Below, piece by piece: positions 41,930 through 50,548 of a stretch of DNA of 64,000 nt. Origin of the DNA: Methanothrix sp. (GTDB lineage Archaea > Halobacteriota > Methanosarcinia > Methanotrichales > Methanotrichaceae). A program made the translations under genes and the position numbers. Each line of letters opens with the position of its first letter. Position 1 is the first letter of the stretch. The stretch spans positions 31,290 through 95,289 of the forward strand of contig NZ_JASFYM010000002.1 in NCBI RefSeq assembly GCF_030055635.1, in the 5' to 3' direction. The notes under the pieces are model-generated. The model saw only the letters and a list, made by a program, of their open reading frames with translations. It ran no database searches and was not told the origin of the DNA.

Positions 41930-42531
41930 GCCGATTCACGAGACGCACAGTCGATGCACTGAGATCTGGATGTGATGTTGTGATTGTCGCATTCGGCGAC
42001 TCGATCACAGCGGGGTATGCGGTGAGGCATGGCTTTCCGTACTTCTGGAAGCAGGCGCTTCAGGAGAGGTACCCTGACGCCAGGATAGAGATGCACAACG
42101 AGGGCGTCTCGGGGGATACGAGCAGGGACGGACTGGCACGGCTGGAGCTCTCGGTTCTCTACCACAGGCCTGATCTGGTCACGATAAACTTCGGCATCAA
42201 CGACGCGGCCTACGGAATATCTTTGGATGAGTTCAGATCGAACATCTCGAGGATGGTGGATATCATACTCTCAGAGTGCCGCAGCGAGATAATCCTCCTG
42301 AGCTCACAGCCTCTGCTCACTCCGTATTATGATAAGCTCGTGCTCGATTACTACCGTGCCATGGGTGAGATCGCAGCCGCGATGGGTGTGGGGTTTGTGG
42401 ATGTCCATGCGGCCTGGATGGAGCGCGTGAGATCCGGCATGCCTCTCGACTCGCTTGTGATTCCCGGACTCGATCACCCCAACGAGGACGGATACAGAAT
42501 AATAGCAGAGGAGCTCATGAAGCTCTTCTGA
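41926..42531 (+). CDS. SGNH/GDSL-family esterase or lipase
   Basis: 201 residues. All four blocks of the family are present: AFGDSITAGY (nucleophile Ser), NEGVSGDTS (Gly), INFGINDAAYG (Asn) and the late GLDHPNEDGY (Asp/His). There is no signal peptide, so it is cytosolic. Its start overlaps the trpA stop (ATGA), placing it in the trp operon, which is unusual. The substrate, perhaps an acyl or aminoacyl ester, is unknown. Confidence 0.9.
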   Translation: MSRFTRRTVDALRSGCDVVIVAFGDSITAGYAVRHGFPYFWKQALQERYPDARIEMHNEGVSGDTSRDGLARLELSVLYHRPDLVTINFGINDAAYGISLDEFRSNISRMVDIILSECRSEIILLSSQPLLTPYYDKLVLDYYRAMGEIAAAMGVGFVDVHAAWMERVRSGMPLDSLVIPGLDHPNEDGYRIIAEELMKLF

Positions 42532-42767
42532 TCGCATGTCCTGTGCTCAGCCCAGCCAGACTCATGGGATATCCCGCACACGGCTCTCTAATCCAGCAGG
42601 ATCATTCAGCTGTTCGAGCGCACGACCGATCCACCGGAGGCATCAGGAAACGGGCTTGGGACCGGTGCGCCGTCGGGCAGGTCCCAGGCATCCTGCGCGG
42701 CGAACGGAAAGGTTTATCTCTTTTTATAGGCCACCAATTACCTCCAGTTCTGAATGGAGTTCTGAAG

Positions 42768-44045
42768 ATGGGTTCCGAGATACCCGGTTCTGTAGAGGTG
42801 ACCGAGCTCCTGCTTACGGCAGAGATATACAACAGGTTCGAGAGTCTCACAGAGGATGACCTGCCCTCAAGGATAAGAAAGCACTACTTCGACCCGGAGC
42901 ACAGGGGAGTGAGACGCCCCATATACGTCACCATCTCTGATGTCGAGAAGATCTACAGCATAGAGGACGTGAGGAGCATCGCGAAGCGCCTCCCGTTCAT
43001 CGATATAGAGGAGTTCGGATCCCAGCTGAGGCTCACAGTATTCGATCTCGGTGCCAGGTGGTTCGCCAGGGAGGGCATCGAGCGGGTGAGATCGAACCCC
43101 GTACTCGCTTACTACTACGAGAACTACGATCATCTCGATGTAAGCTACGCAGAGGCGAGGCGCGCGAACAAGCCGAGGTTCGCGGACCGCGAGTGGATCG
43201 AGGCCAAGATCAAGGAGCTTCAGGAGTCGGTACAGAACTCAGAGGATATGCTGAAGCTCGTCCAGATAAGATCTCCCGAGGATATCAGAGAGCGCATCGA
43301 GGATCTTGTGCTGACCGATGAGCAGAGGGCCGAGATATCAAAGATAGAGAAGGCGATAGAGCACAGGGAATACCTTAGAAAGGTCGGGCTGAGGGAGATA
43401 GGAAAGAGCCTCTTCGTCGGATCTCCCGGCACGGGTAAGACGACGACCGCGAGGGCGATCGCAGAGTGGCTTGGCATACCGCTCATCGAGGTCCGGCTAT
43501 CTATGATCACCAGCCAGTACCTGGGCGAGACATCGAAGAACATCGACAAGGTCTTCGAGCTGGCCAAGCGGCTCAGCCCCTGCGTCCTCTTTGTGGACGA
43601 GTTCGACTTCGTGGCGAAGACAAGAACCTCAGATGAGCATGGCGCTATCAAGCGGGCGGTCAACACGCTCCTCAAGGCGATCGATGAGATAAGCCTGGTC
43701 GAGGATGGGGTTCTCTTCATAGCTGCAACAAATCATCCACAGCTTCTGGATTACGCTGCGTGGCGCAGGTTCGATAAGGTCCTGGACTTCCCGCTGCCTG
43801 ATGAGATGATGCGCCGCAGGATTCTGGAGAAGATACTGTCCAGGATCGATGCTGAGGTGGATATCGATGAGATCGCAGGCCTGACCGATGGTTACTCCGG
43901 CTCAGATCTGCGCCTGGTTGTCCGTGAGGCGGTGCTGAACGCACTTCTGGAGGATCGCAAAACCCTAAGGCATATAGATCTCCTGCGCGCCATAGAGGAC
44001 TTCGAGCACAGGATCAGGGAGCACAGAGGCAGAGTGGCTTTATGA
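42768..44045 (+). CDS. AAA-family ATPase with N-terminal archaeal domain
   Basis: 425 residues from the ATG at 42768, chosen because a TATA box (TTTTTATAGG, 42721) and GGAGT (42755) precede it. The N-terminal ~170 residues are of unknown family, mixed alpha/beta, with a long helix before the motor. The AAA module has Walker A GSPGTGKTT (about 218), Walker B VLFVDEFDF, sensor 1 AATNHP and an arginine-finger-like AAWRRFDK, then the small helical lid (GYSGSDLRLVVREAV). It resembles single-module Cdc48/FtsH-like ATPases that act on proteins. It overlaps the MBL gene by 4 nt. Confidence 0.85.
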   Translation: MGSEIPGSVEVTELLLTAEIYNRFESLTEDDLPSRIRKHYFDPEHRGVRRPIYVTISDVEKIYSIEDVRSIAKRLPFIDIEEFGSQLRLTVFDLGARWFAREGIERVRSNPVLAYYYENYDHLDVSYAEARRANKPRFADREWIEAKIKELQESVQNSEDMLKLVQIRSPEDIRERIEDLVLTDEQRAEISKIEKAIEHREYLRKVGLREIGKSLFVGSPGTGKTTTARAIAEWLGIPLIEVRLSMITSQYLGETSKNIDKVFELAKRLSPCVLFVDEFDFVAKTRTSDEHGAIKRAVNTLLKAIDEISLVEDGVLFIAATNHPQLLDYAAWRRFDKVLDFPLPDEMMRRRILEKILSRIDAEVDIDEIAGLTDGYSGSDLRLVVREAVLNALLEDRKTLRHIDLLRAIEDFEHRIREHRGRVAL

Positions 44046-44779
44046 GAGTCGTGATGCTCGGGACCGGCGATGCGATAGGCACTCCGAAGATAGGATGCAG
44101 ATGTCCAGCATGTGTCGATGCTCTCAACGGCGGAAGGAGCCGGAGGCTCAGGTTCTCGATACTTCTGGAGAGTGAAGACGGCAGGGTGCTCATCGATACG
44201 AGCCCGGATCTGAGGTGGCAGCTCATCAAGATGGGCATAAGCAAGGTGGATGCTGTCATCTGGACGCATGCGCATTACGATCACTACGCCGGCTTCGGCG
44301 ACTTTCACAGGGTGCAGAACCATGTGCCTGTATACGCGACCCGCAGCACGATGGACTACATAATCAGCTATCTCTACTTCCTCAGGCCAGAGCGGCATGA
44401 TGTGAAACCCCTGGAGCCATTCGAGATCGCAGGCATGGAGTTCACGCTCTTCGAGGTGAACCATCCGCCGGTCGAGACTATGGGGGTGCTGGTCTCCGAT
44501 GGTGGCAAAAGGGTCGTCATAACGAGCGATACGAGCGATGCTCTCCCAGAGGAGAGCCTGGATCTCATGAGAGACGCAGATCTTTTAATCGCGGATGCAA
44601 TAATGCCACCCGGATACAAGCTAAACAAGCACATGAACGCTGAGGAGGCTATGTCTCTGGCGAGGAGGGTGAAAGCTAGGCAGACGGTGCTGACGCATCT
44701 GAGCCACCTGTATCCGCCGCATGATGAGGCAGTGAAGAGATGGCCGCTCGCACATGACATGATGCCCATCACGCTGTGA
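44042..44779 (+). CDS. Metallo-beta-lactamase-fold hydrolase, PhnP-like
   Basis: 245 residues. The N-terminal GTGDAIGTPKIGCRCPACVDAL is the hallmark of the PhnP group, with cysteines for a structural zinc. The metal site reads THAHYDHYAGFGD, later EVNHPPVETMGVL, ITSDTSDA and LTHLSHLYPPH. Relatives hydrolyse cyclic phosphodiesters of ribose or nucleotides. Translational coupling to the AAA gene suggests a shared process that I cannot name. Confidence 0.85.
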   Translation: MRVVMLGTGDAIGTPKIGCRCPACVDALNGGRSRRLRFSILLESEDGRVLIDTSPDLRWQLIKMGISKVDAVIWTHAHYDHYAGFGDFHRVQNHVPVYATRSTMDYIISYLYFLRPERHDVKPLEPFEIAGMEFTLFEVNHPPVETMGVLVSDGGKRVVITSDTSDALPEESLDLMRDADLLIADAIMPPGYKLNKHMNAEEAMSLARRVKARQTVLTHLSHLYPPHDEAVKRWPLAHDMMPITL

Positions 44780-44939
44780 AAGGAGCAGATCGCGCTGGCA
44801 TCCGGGCGATGAACTTGTATCCGTGTGCATTGTTGATAACGTCCTTAGCACTTTAATGTCTTAGCAATGAATTGCACCAGCAACATTGCTGGCGAGAAGA
44901 AATGCTTTCAGCAGTTTGCTTGAAAGCTGGAGAGCGACC

Positions 44940-45614
44940 ATGATAAGCATGCTGCTTGCGGATTCCGAGCTTGAGCTCGTTCCGAAAGAGATCGTGGGGT
45001 ATCCAGCGGTGCGGCTCAACGCCAAGAAGAGGAACAAATCTCCGGCGAAGAGCCTTCTGGATGCCAGCCTCCATCACTCAGCGATGCGGGCTCTCCCCAT
45101 GGGAGATCGCCGCGGTAGGCCGGATATAGTCCACATCTTCCTTCTTGTGGCGCTGGAATCTGTGCTGAACAGGATGGGCCAGCTCAGGGTCTGCATCCAC
45201 ACTAGGAATAACGAGATGATAACAATCGACCCAGCGACAAGAATACCAAAGAACTATCCCCGCTTCGTTGGCCTGATGGAGAGCCTCTTCGAGGCCGGGA
45301 GTGTGCCGGATAGGGAGCCGCTTCTTGTGATGCATAGGGATCGTGATATAGACGCATGCATACGCGAGATGCCTCACGAAAAGGTCGTCCTTCTATCTCC
45401 TGATGGGAGGAGGGTCAGGCTAAGTGATCATGTGAGGGGATGCGATGGCGCTCTCTTCATACTTGGTGGCTTTCCGAAGGGGGATTTCATAAGCGATGTT
45501 CGCTCCCAGGCAGACGATACGATATCGATCTACGAAGAGAGCCTGCCGGTATGGACTGTGGCATCTGAGATACTTGTAAACTACGAGAACCACGTTCTGG
45601 AGACGGAGCAATAA
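44940..45614 (+). CDS. nep1: rRNA N1-pseudouridine methyltransferase Nep1
   Basis: 224 residues from the ATG at 44940. The Nep1/Emg1 signatures are LLDASLHHSAMRAL, RRGRPDIVHIFLLVALES and the C-terminal SAM-binding knot LFILGGFPKGDF. It methylates N1 of pseudouridine 914 (archaeal numbering) of 16S rRNA and helps small-subunit assembly. It is a single gene, 160 nt after the MBL gene. Confidence 0.95.
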   Translation: MISMLLADSELELVPKEIVGYPAVRLNAKKRNKSPAKSLLDASLHHSAMRALPMGDRRGRPDIVHIFLLVALESVLNRMGQLRVCIHTRNNEMITIDPATRIPKNYPRFVGLMESLFEAGSVPDREPLLVMHRDRDIDACIREMPHEKVVLLSPDGRRVRLSDHVRGCDGALFILGGFPKGDFISDVRSQADDTISIYEESLPVWTVASEILVNYENHVLETEQ

Positions 45615-45695
45615 ATTGCCATCTCCAAATCTGCTGCAAAATGCAATTGGATGTTGATGGCATGCCGCCATCACGCAGTTCTTGCAGGGTCCCTG

Positions 45696-45962
45696 TTAAT
45701 CCTGCTCAGGTGTCTCCTTCAGAACGTCATGCACCCTCTTCAGGTCCTCGAGGAGCTTGACGCCCTTCTCTGTAGTTGTATATGTAACAGTTGAGCCCTG
45801 AGAGACCTCAAGGAGACCACGGGCGATCAGAAGATCCAGGTACGGGTTGACAGTCTTGAAGTTCAGGTTCACCTGATAGACTATGGCGGTCTTCGTGGCA
45901 CCGCCAATGCATTTCTGAAGTATCTCTGATATTATGCTCAGCTTGTCTCTTTTCAGCACCAT
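45696..45962 (-). CDS. Small winged-helix protein, archaeal HTH_45 type
   Basis: 88 residues from the ATG at 45962; a TTG at 45989 is possible, but a TATA-like GTTAAATT lies there and would make a leaderless mRNA starting near the ATG. The winged helix (IISEILQKCIGGATKTAIVYQVNLNFKTVNPYLDLLIARGLLEV) and the wing strand (TYTTTEKGVKLLEDL) match the archaeal HTH_45 family of small DNA-binding regulators. Targets are unknown. It is convergent with nep1. Confidence 0.8.
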   Translation of the reverse strand: MVLKRDKLSIISEILQKCIGGATKTAIVYQVNLNFKTVNPYLDLLIARGLLEVSQGSTVTYTTTEKGVKLLEDLKRVHDVLKETPEQD

Positions 45963-46029
45963 CTTCTCATATCCAGGATACGAGATCAATTTAACATTAT
46001 GACTTTGAGCCCCTCTTGCTGTGGGCTTA

Positions 46030-46076
46030 ACTCACACATGAAGACATGAGTTTACGCCCTGGAACTCTCTATCATA
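46030..46076 (+). repeat. Decayed IS200/IS605-like end
   Basis: CATGAAGACATGAG then TTTACGCCCTGGAACTCTCT and ATCAT follow the pattern of the intact copy at 46457, but the hairpin is broken. It is the weakest copy of the family. Confidence 0.35.
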
Positions 46077-46222
46077 AATGTATCAGTCATCTCTAGCAGA
46101 TGTTATATAAAGATTTTATCGCTGCTCAGACCCGCTGTTTAGTCCCGAAACCTTTGACATTATATAGGCCGGCGTTTTGGCTGTGGGGGTCGTATTAGAC
46201 CGTGTACTCGCATCATTGAAAG

Positions 46223-46339
46223 GCTGCATGCGACGTTAGAGGCGTGCCAAAAGGATGAAAGCGTTTGAGATGCGGGTTGGTTTCGTCCAAACAACCCGAC
46301 AAGGAAGGTCAACCCTCCATGTCGTGCTTTCATGGTAAA
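46223..46339 (+). repeat. 117-bp structured repeat, copy 2
   Basis: One base differs from 6930-7046 (gacGtta instead of gacAtta). All helices described for copy 1 are kept. A degenerate partial third copy (46341-46379) follows immediately, covering only the first ~40 nt, as if a tandem array had decayed. Confidence 0.75.
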
Positions 46340-46340
46340 C

Positions 46341-46379
46341 GCTGGCATACGACATTAGAGGCTGCCAAAAGGATGAAAT
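46341..46379 (+). repeat. Partial third copy of the 117-bp repeat
   Basis: GCTGGCATACGACATTAGAG then GCTGCCAAAAGGATGAAA matches the 5' part of the element with a few indels, then diverges. It contains only the leading hairpin region and the left arm of the outer helix. Confidence 0.6.
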
Positions 46380-46456
46380 CGCAGCACTCAGTCCAGCCGG
46401 ACTCATGATCTATCTTCGGATGTGCAGATCCCAGCATCTATACACAAAACAGCATG

Positions 46457-46512
46457 GTGACTTCCTCTCCGGCCTGAAGGCCGGAGTTTGCGCCCTGTTT
46501 ATTCTCTATCAC
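46457..46512 (+). repeat. IS200/IS605-like end hairpin, solo copy
   Basis: GTGACTTCCTCTCCGGCCTG, AAGGCCGGAG, then GTTTGCGCCCTGTTTATTCT and CTATCAC. The hairpin core equals that at 9350 and the tail equals that at 14165. No transposase or TnpB frame is present. The surrounding 45990-46641 region contains only repeats. Confidence 0.6.
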
Positions 46513-46641
46513 CATTAAGGCATATCCATGTGATTCAGCAGATCGGTGATCTCAGAAAGAGAGCCTACTGCCGCTGATTGAATCTACCAAGCCCCTCCGA
46601 CGATTCTACCTTATGGGCCAAGACAAAAATGGCACCGTCAT

Positions 46642-47109
46642 TCAGAGCTTTCTTATGCGCATCCTGCATCCGTTCTCAGAGAGCTCCGTATCCAGGCTCA
46701 TGCCCATCTCCCGGAATGCGGATTTCCAGTGAACCTCTGAGCATGTCCTGCAGTGCTCCTTTGCGACAAGTGACGCTCCGAGCCTTGAGAAGGCCTTTGC
46801 ACCCTCGAGAATCGCACACCGCTCTCTATTTATACCCACACATCCGTCGCTCTCCACCACCTCTATCTCGGAGCCGAACATGTTCTTCTCATTCGTCGCT
46901 ATCGCAACCGCCACATCCAGCGGCTCTGTGAGATCGAGCCGCTTGAATGTCGCCGCCACCTGCCTGGCGCCAAGCTCCAGGAACTCCCTGACGCCCTTCT
47001 TTCCGAGCCTCTTTCCCACGTAGCCTATACTACCGTAGTAGTTTCCGAGCCACCATCCGACAACGCGCTGCTGTATCTCCGACAAAGTCAGTAGTGGTAT
47101 GTCTGTCAT
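46642..47109 (-). CDS. Cysteine-containing soluble protein, unknown function
   Basis: 155 residues, not recognised with confidence. It has a helical N-terminus (LTLSEIQQRVVGWWLGNYYGSIGYVGKRLGKKGVREF) and an alpha/beta core (VAVAIATNEKNMFGSEIEVVESDGCVGINRERCAILEGAKAF). The Cys pair in KEHCRTCSEVHWKSAFREMG may bind metal or an Fe-S cluster. This pattern recalls small hydrolase-like or V4R-like proteins of anaerobes, but that is a guess. It lies 177 nt downstream of hdrD on the same strand. Confidence 0.7.
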   Translation of the reverse strand: MTDIPLLTLSEIQQRVVGWWLGNYYGSIGYVGKRLGKKGVREFLELGARQVAATFKRLDLTEPLDVAVAIATNEKNMFGSEIEVVESDGCVGINRERCAILEGAKAFSRLGASLVAKEHCRTCSEVHWKSAFREMGMSLDTELSENGCRMRIRKL

Positions 47110-47286
47110 TTTGCTCTACCAAACTCTAGATCTTTGGATATAAGAGGACCTCGGTGAGTCTCGGTTCAACCCACATGTTGAGGATCCCGGCGATTATACA
47201 AATGCGGACAGCGTATACACAGATCTCTCGCAGAAACCCTGGCGATGCAGAATCCGAATCTGTGCGATAAATTTGTGGCAGGAGGC

Positions 47287-48657
47287 CTAATGGGCCTCGC
47301 CGACGATGTCCTTTCCTGCTTCCTTGCCCATCACTGTCTCCAGCTTGCAGACATCCTTGCAGACGATCGTATCCTGCTCCTGGTACTTGGTATAGGGGTT
47401 CTCCGGAATCGTCACATCGAGACCCATCGCAGCTGCCACGAGCTCCACGACATCCAGCACCTTTATTGGAGATTTAACCGAGTTCCTGCCGTCCATTATG
47501 TTGCGCCTGCAGAACGGGCACGTGCTCGCTATGATATCAGCTCCAACCTGCTCAGCATCCCTGAGCCTGTTGACGGCGCAGTCCAGCGCCAGGTCTGGAA
47601 GCCCTGCCTTCACGCCGCCTCCGGCGCCGCAGCACCTCTGGAACTCCCTGCTCCTCTCCATATCGATGAACTTCAGGCCTGGAATGGACTGAAGAACCTC
47701 TCTCGGAGCCTCGAACGACCAGTCCCTGCCGTTTATGTGCATCAGGTGGCGACCGTTGTGGCAGGGGTCGTGGTATGTGACCTTGTAATCCACTGTTCTC
47801 TTGTAATCGACCGCACCCTCCCTTATCTTGTCTCTGAGGAATACCGACAGTGGCATGTTCTTGTACGGTATGTATCCCTCATACCACCTGGGCCAGTCGA
47901 TCGTCGCTGCCCTGAGACATCCAGCACATGCGTAGAGGACGGTCTCGACGCCTCTGTCCTTCAGAGCGTCTATGTTGTGAACAGCATGCTCCTTCATCAC
48001 AGGCCTCTGCCCTGTCCTGACCAGCGCTGAGGCGCAGCACCACTCATCCTTGCCGAGCATGCAGAAGTCCACACCGAGCGCATTCAGAACCCTCACCGTC
48101 GCAACACCGAGCGCCTGCTGTCTGTATGCCGCTGTGCATCCTGCGAAGTAGGCGATCTTCCCCGACTCATCGACCTTGGCGTCCTTCGGGACCCAGCAGA
48201 GCCTCTCCTCCTGCTTTGCCTGATACGGGTTTCTATCGGTCTTGAGCAGCTTCGGGAAGAATGACTGCTTTCCGTATGGGCCGTTGCCTCTGGCCACTAG
48301 ATTCGGCCTTATCGCCTCCCAGAGCTCCACGGTGAGTATCGCGGACTCACAGACTGTCCCACAGACGCCGCACGTGGTGCACATGTATGTGTCTTCTGTG
48401 TACCTGTTCACCTCATCCTCATGGATCGGCTTTGGACCGAAGAGCTTCGCTCTGAGACCGTACTGGCTGTCGAGCATCTCCCTGAACTTGGCGATCTTGT
48501 ACATCGGGGTTATCTCAGGCCTGTCCGGCCTCACAGCGTAAGTCGGGCACCAGTTCATGCACTCCTTGCATCTCGTACAGGCGTTCAGCTCCATGAGCTG
48601 TGTTGACATCAGGAAACCTGATATGAGAGGCTTATTGTTGGGCTTGTTATCTGCCAC
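47287..48657 (-). CDS. hdrD: Heterodisulfide reductase subunit D
   Basis: 456 residues. Two ferredoxin-type clusters are bound by CTRCKECMNWCP (Cys27, 30, 33, 37) and CTTCGVCGTVCE (93, 96, 99, 103). Two CCG domains follow (GCTAAYRQQALG, EWCCASALVRTG, CAGCLRA; then DPCHNGRH, QRCCGAGGG and CPFCRRN), housing the special 4Fe-4S clusters that cleave CoM-S-S-CoB. HdrD receives electrons from HdrE and methanophenazine in the last step of methanogenesis. It starts with GTG two bases after the hdrE stop. Confidence 0.97.
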   Translation of the reverse strand: MADNKPNNKPLISGFLMSTQLMELNACTRCKECMNWCPTYAVRPDRPEITPMYKIAKFREMLDSQYGLRAKLFGPKPIHEDEVNRYTEDTYMCTTCGVCGTVCESAILTVELWEAIRPNLVARGNGPYGKQSFFPKLLKTDRNPYQAKQEERLCWVPKDAKVDESGKIAYFAGCTAAYRQQALGVATVRVLNALGVDFCMLGKDEWCCASALVRTGQRPVMKEHAVHNIDALKDRGVETVLYACAGCLRAATIDWPRWYEGYIPYKNMPLSVFLRDKIREGAVDYKRTVDYKVTYHDPCHNGRHLMHINGRDWSFEAPREVLQSIPGLKFIDMERSREFQRCCGAGGGVKAGLPDLALDCAVNRLRDAEQVGADIIASTCPFCRRNIMDGRNSVKSPIKVLDVVELVAAAMGLDVTIPENPYTKYQEQDTIVCKDVCKLETVMGKEAGKDIVGEAH

Positions 48658-48658
48658 T

Positions 48659-49411
48659 TTACTCGCCTCCTCTGTTTGCGAGGATCGTCATCGGCGCTGC
48701 TATGACGTGAAGGTACCTGCTCCACGGGAGTATGAATGCAAAGAGGCAGAGCGCCAGGATCGTGTGTATCAGTGCGAAGTGCGGAGCGTAAACAGGATTT
48801 GCGAAGACATTTCCTACAAGGAACGCGTTTCCGCGCATCCACTCTGCATAGAATCCAGTTATCGTTATCAGGAAAACGCCTCCGATGAGCACCACATCGT
48901 AACCTGTTGTTGCATCCCTGACCTCCTTGAGCAGGATCCTGCGAAGTATCGAGATCGTTGAGCCGAAGAGCAGCAGATACCCGAAGATGTCAAAGGGCAG
49001 CTCCATAGCCTTCTTCACCATCTCAGCCTGATGGGCCATGCCAAGAATGTTATAGTGCTCTATAATATCCATGAAAAGACCGAGACCCGAAAGCGCAGCA
49101 AGTGTCACAAATCCATAAAAGATGGCCATATGCATGACCCATCGGACCGGGCTTCTTCGCAGCGTTCTCCTGAGAAGAAGCACGTCCAGTATAAGTGTTC
49201 TTATAAAGACCCATACTCCGTCCTTGAATGCCTCATGAATCCAGGTGGCAATGAACAGCCAGAAGCTGTGGGCGAGCGGCTCTTGGTATCCTGTGGAGCC
49301 AATGCCCCACTTTTTGAAGTTGAAATACATGCCGTAGAGCCAGACCGCCAGCACAACGACTGTCAAAGCTATCACGATGGAGAAGGTGAGGCCCAGTGTG
49401 TAAAACGCCAT
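48659..49411 (-). CDS. hdrE: Heterodisulfide reductase subunit E (b-type cytochrome)
   Basis: 250 residues with five to six membrane helices and the His residues expected for two b hemes (SFWLFIATWIHEAF, VRWVMHMAIFYGF, FALIHTILALCLFAFILPWSRYLHV). It carries electrons from reduced methanophenazine to HdrD, which helps build the proton gradient. AGGAGG lies ahead of the ATG, and TTTAAGTA at about 49482 is the likely TATA box. The order hdrE-hdrD is as in Methanosarcina. Confidence 0.96.
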   Translation of the reverse strand: MAFYTLGLTFSIVIALTVVVLAVWLYGMYFNFKKWGIGSTGYQEPLAHSFWLFIATWIHEAFKDGVWVFIRTLILDVLLLRRTLRRSPVRWVMHMAIFYGFVTLAALSGLGLFMDIIEHYNILGMAHQAEMVKKAMELPFDIFGYLLLFGSTISILRRILLKEVRDATTGYDVVLIGGVFLITITGFYAEWMRGNAFLVGNVFANPVYAPHFALIHTILALCLFAFILPWSRYLHVIAAPMTILANRGGE

Positions 49412-49659
49412 CTGATTTCCTCCTACGCCAAATCTGTTTTACGAGCAGCCGTTATCGGCGAAATAGTTACCTGTCACTAATACTTAAACATTCCTCCAAG
49501 CGGGCTCTGATGATCCCCGGGTACAGCCAGTGATTCCAGATTGCTGCAATCAACAGCTTCAGACATCATGCAGATGCACCATTCAGGGTGTGCAGGCCTC
49601 TTTAGGGAGACTGTCAGCGCTCCGGTCTTGGGTTCGAATAACTGAGTGTGCTCGAAGGT

Positions 49660-49791
49660 GTCGTGTACTTGAATCAGTGAATGGAAATTCAGGTATCTGC
49701 ATTCACAGGCAGAAAAGATCACAAGTCCAGCAATGCCAGATGCTGCTGGGCTCGGTGATCTGAGTACATGACCCTCTGAGGAACCAGCCTG
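49660..49791 (+). repeat. Degenerate dispersed repeat, copy 3
   Basis: Aligns with 1086-1213 in the same orientation across its whole length, with the same blocks around TGCTGCTGGG and TGATCTGAG. The rest of 49412-50131 holds the hdrE promoter and an AT-rich promoter (TATTTATATTATAAC at about 50080) for the following regulator; no gene is seen. Confidence 0.6.
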
Positions 49792-50131
49792 AACCGGCAT
49801 AATGCCAGATGACTCCCACATGGTCACGTGCTGATTTAAGCAGTCGCTCTTATGTATCCGGCAGCGTGGAGGCCGTGCAGGGAGGTTGCTGGAGGCACGC
49901 ATTCAATCGCCACGAACGCATAGCACCGCCACTATCTCTCCGAGCAAGTTATCAGATGGATAAGAGAGTAAGCAGTATGAGTACACAGCCTGTGGCAGAC
50001 CACAATAGCCGTTATTCTACAGAGGATCATGGATGAGATTAATATTACTAACATATAGATTATGATTGCACAAAATAAAGTATTTATATTATAACAACAA
50101 TACACAATGCTAAAAGAAGATTGTGATGTGC

Positions 50132-50548
50132 ATGAGACAGTTCTCAGTAAGGGTTCTTGATGAGAGGGACGCTGAGTTTGTGGAAACCCTGGTATCCGTG
50201 GGCATACCCAGAAATGTGGCTGCCATGATAACATATCTCTCCAACGTTGAGGAGGCCACATCCAGGGAGATCGAGATAGGCTCAAACCTGAGACAGCCTG
50301 AGGTCTCAGTTGCGATGAGAGTGCTCAGAGCGAACAACTGGGTTGAGGAGAGGGAGCTCAAGAAGGACGGCAAGGGCAGGCCCATGAAGGTTTACAGGCT
50401 GACCGTGAGCCTTGATGAGATCATAAAGCACTTTGAGGAGGAGAAGAAGAGAGAGGCTGCAAAAATAATGGAAAGCATACAGAGGCTGAGGGAGCTGAGC
50501 ACGAAGATCAGCCCGAAAGGATCTAGCCAGCAGATACAACCCGGATGA
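50132..50548 (+). CDS. Winged-helix transcriptional regulator (paralogue of the 14272 gene)
   Basis: 138 residues from the ATG at 50132; other starts lie 6-9 nt upstream. It is closely similar throughout to the 14272-14661 protein: ITYLSNVEEATSREIEIGSN, LRQPEVSVAMRVLRANNWVEE and KGRPMKVYRLTVSLDEIIKHFEEE. The winged helix is followed by a coiled helix. A TATA element about 45 nt ahead suggests a short leader. Its 3' end overlaps the convergent ThiS-like gene by 26 nt. Targets are unknown; hdrED is the nearest upstream operon. Confidence 0.85.
   Translation: MRQFSVRVLDERDAEFVETLVSVGIPRNVAAMITYLSNVEEATSREIEIGSNLRQPEVSVAMRVLRANNWVEERELKKDGKGRPMKVYRLTVSLDEIIKHFEEEKKREAAKIMESIQRLRELSTKISPKGSSQQIQPG

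Noticed and set aside
46030-46512. CRISPR array suspected because several repeats lie close together
   Set aside because: The repeats belong to different families and are not regularly spaced; no cas gene is present.
47245-48030. 261-residue plus-strand frame
   Set aside because: Antisense to hdrD; no motif.
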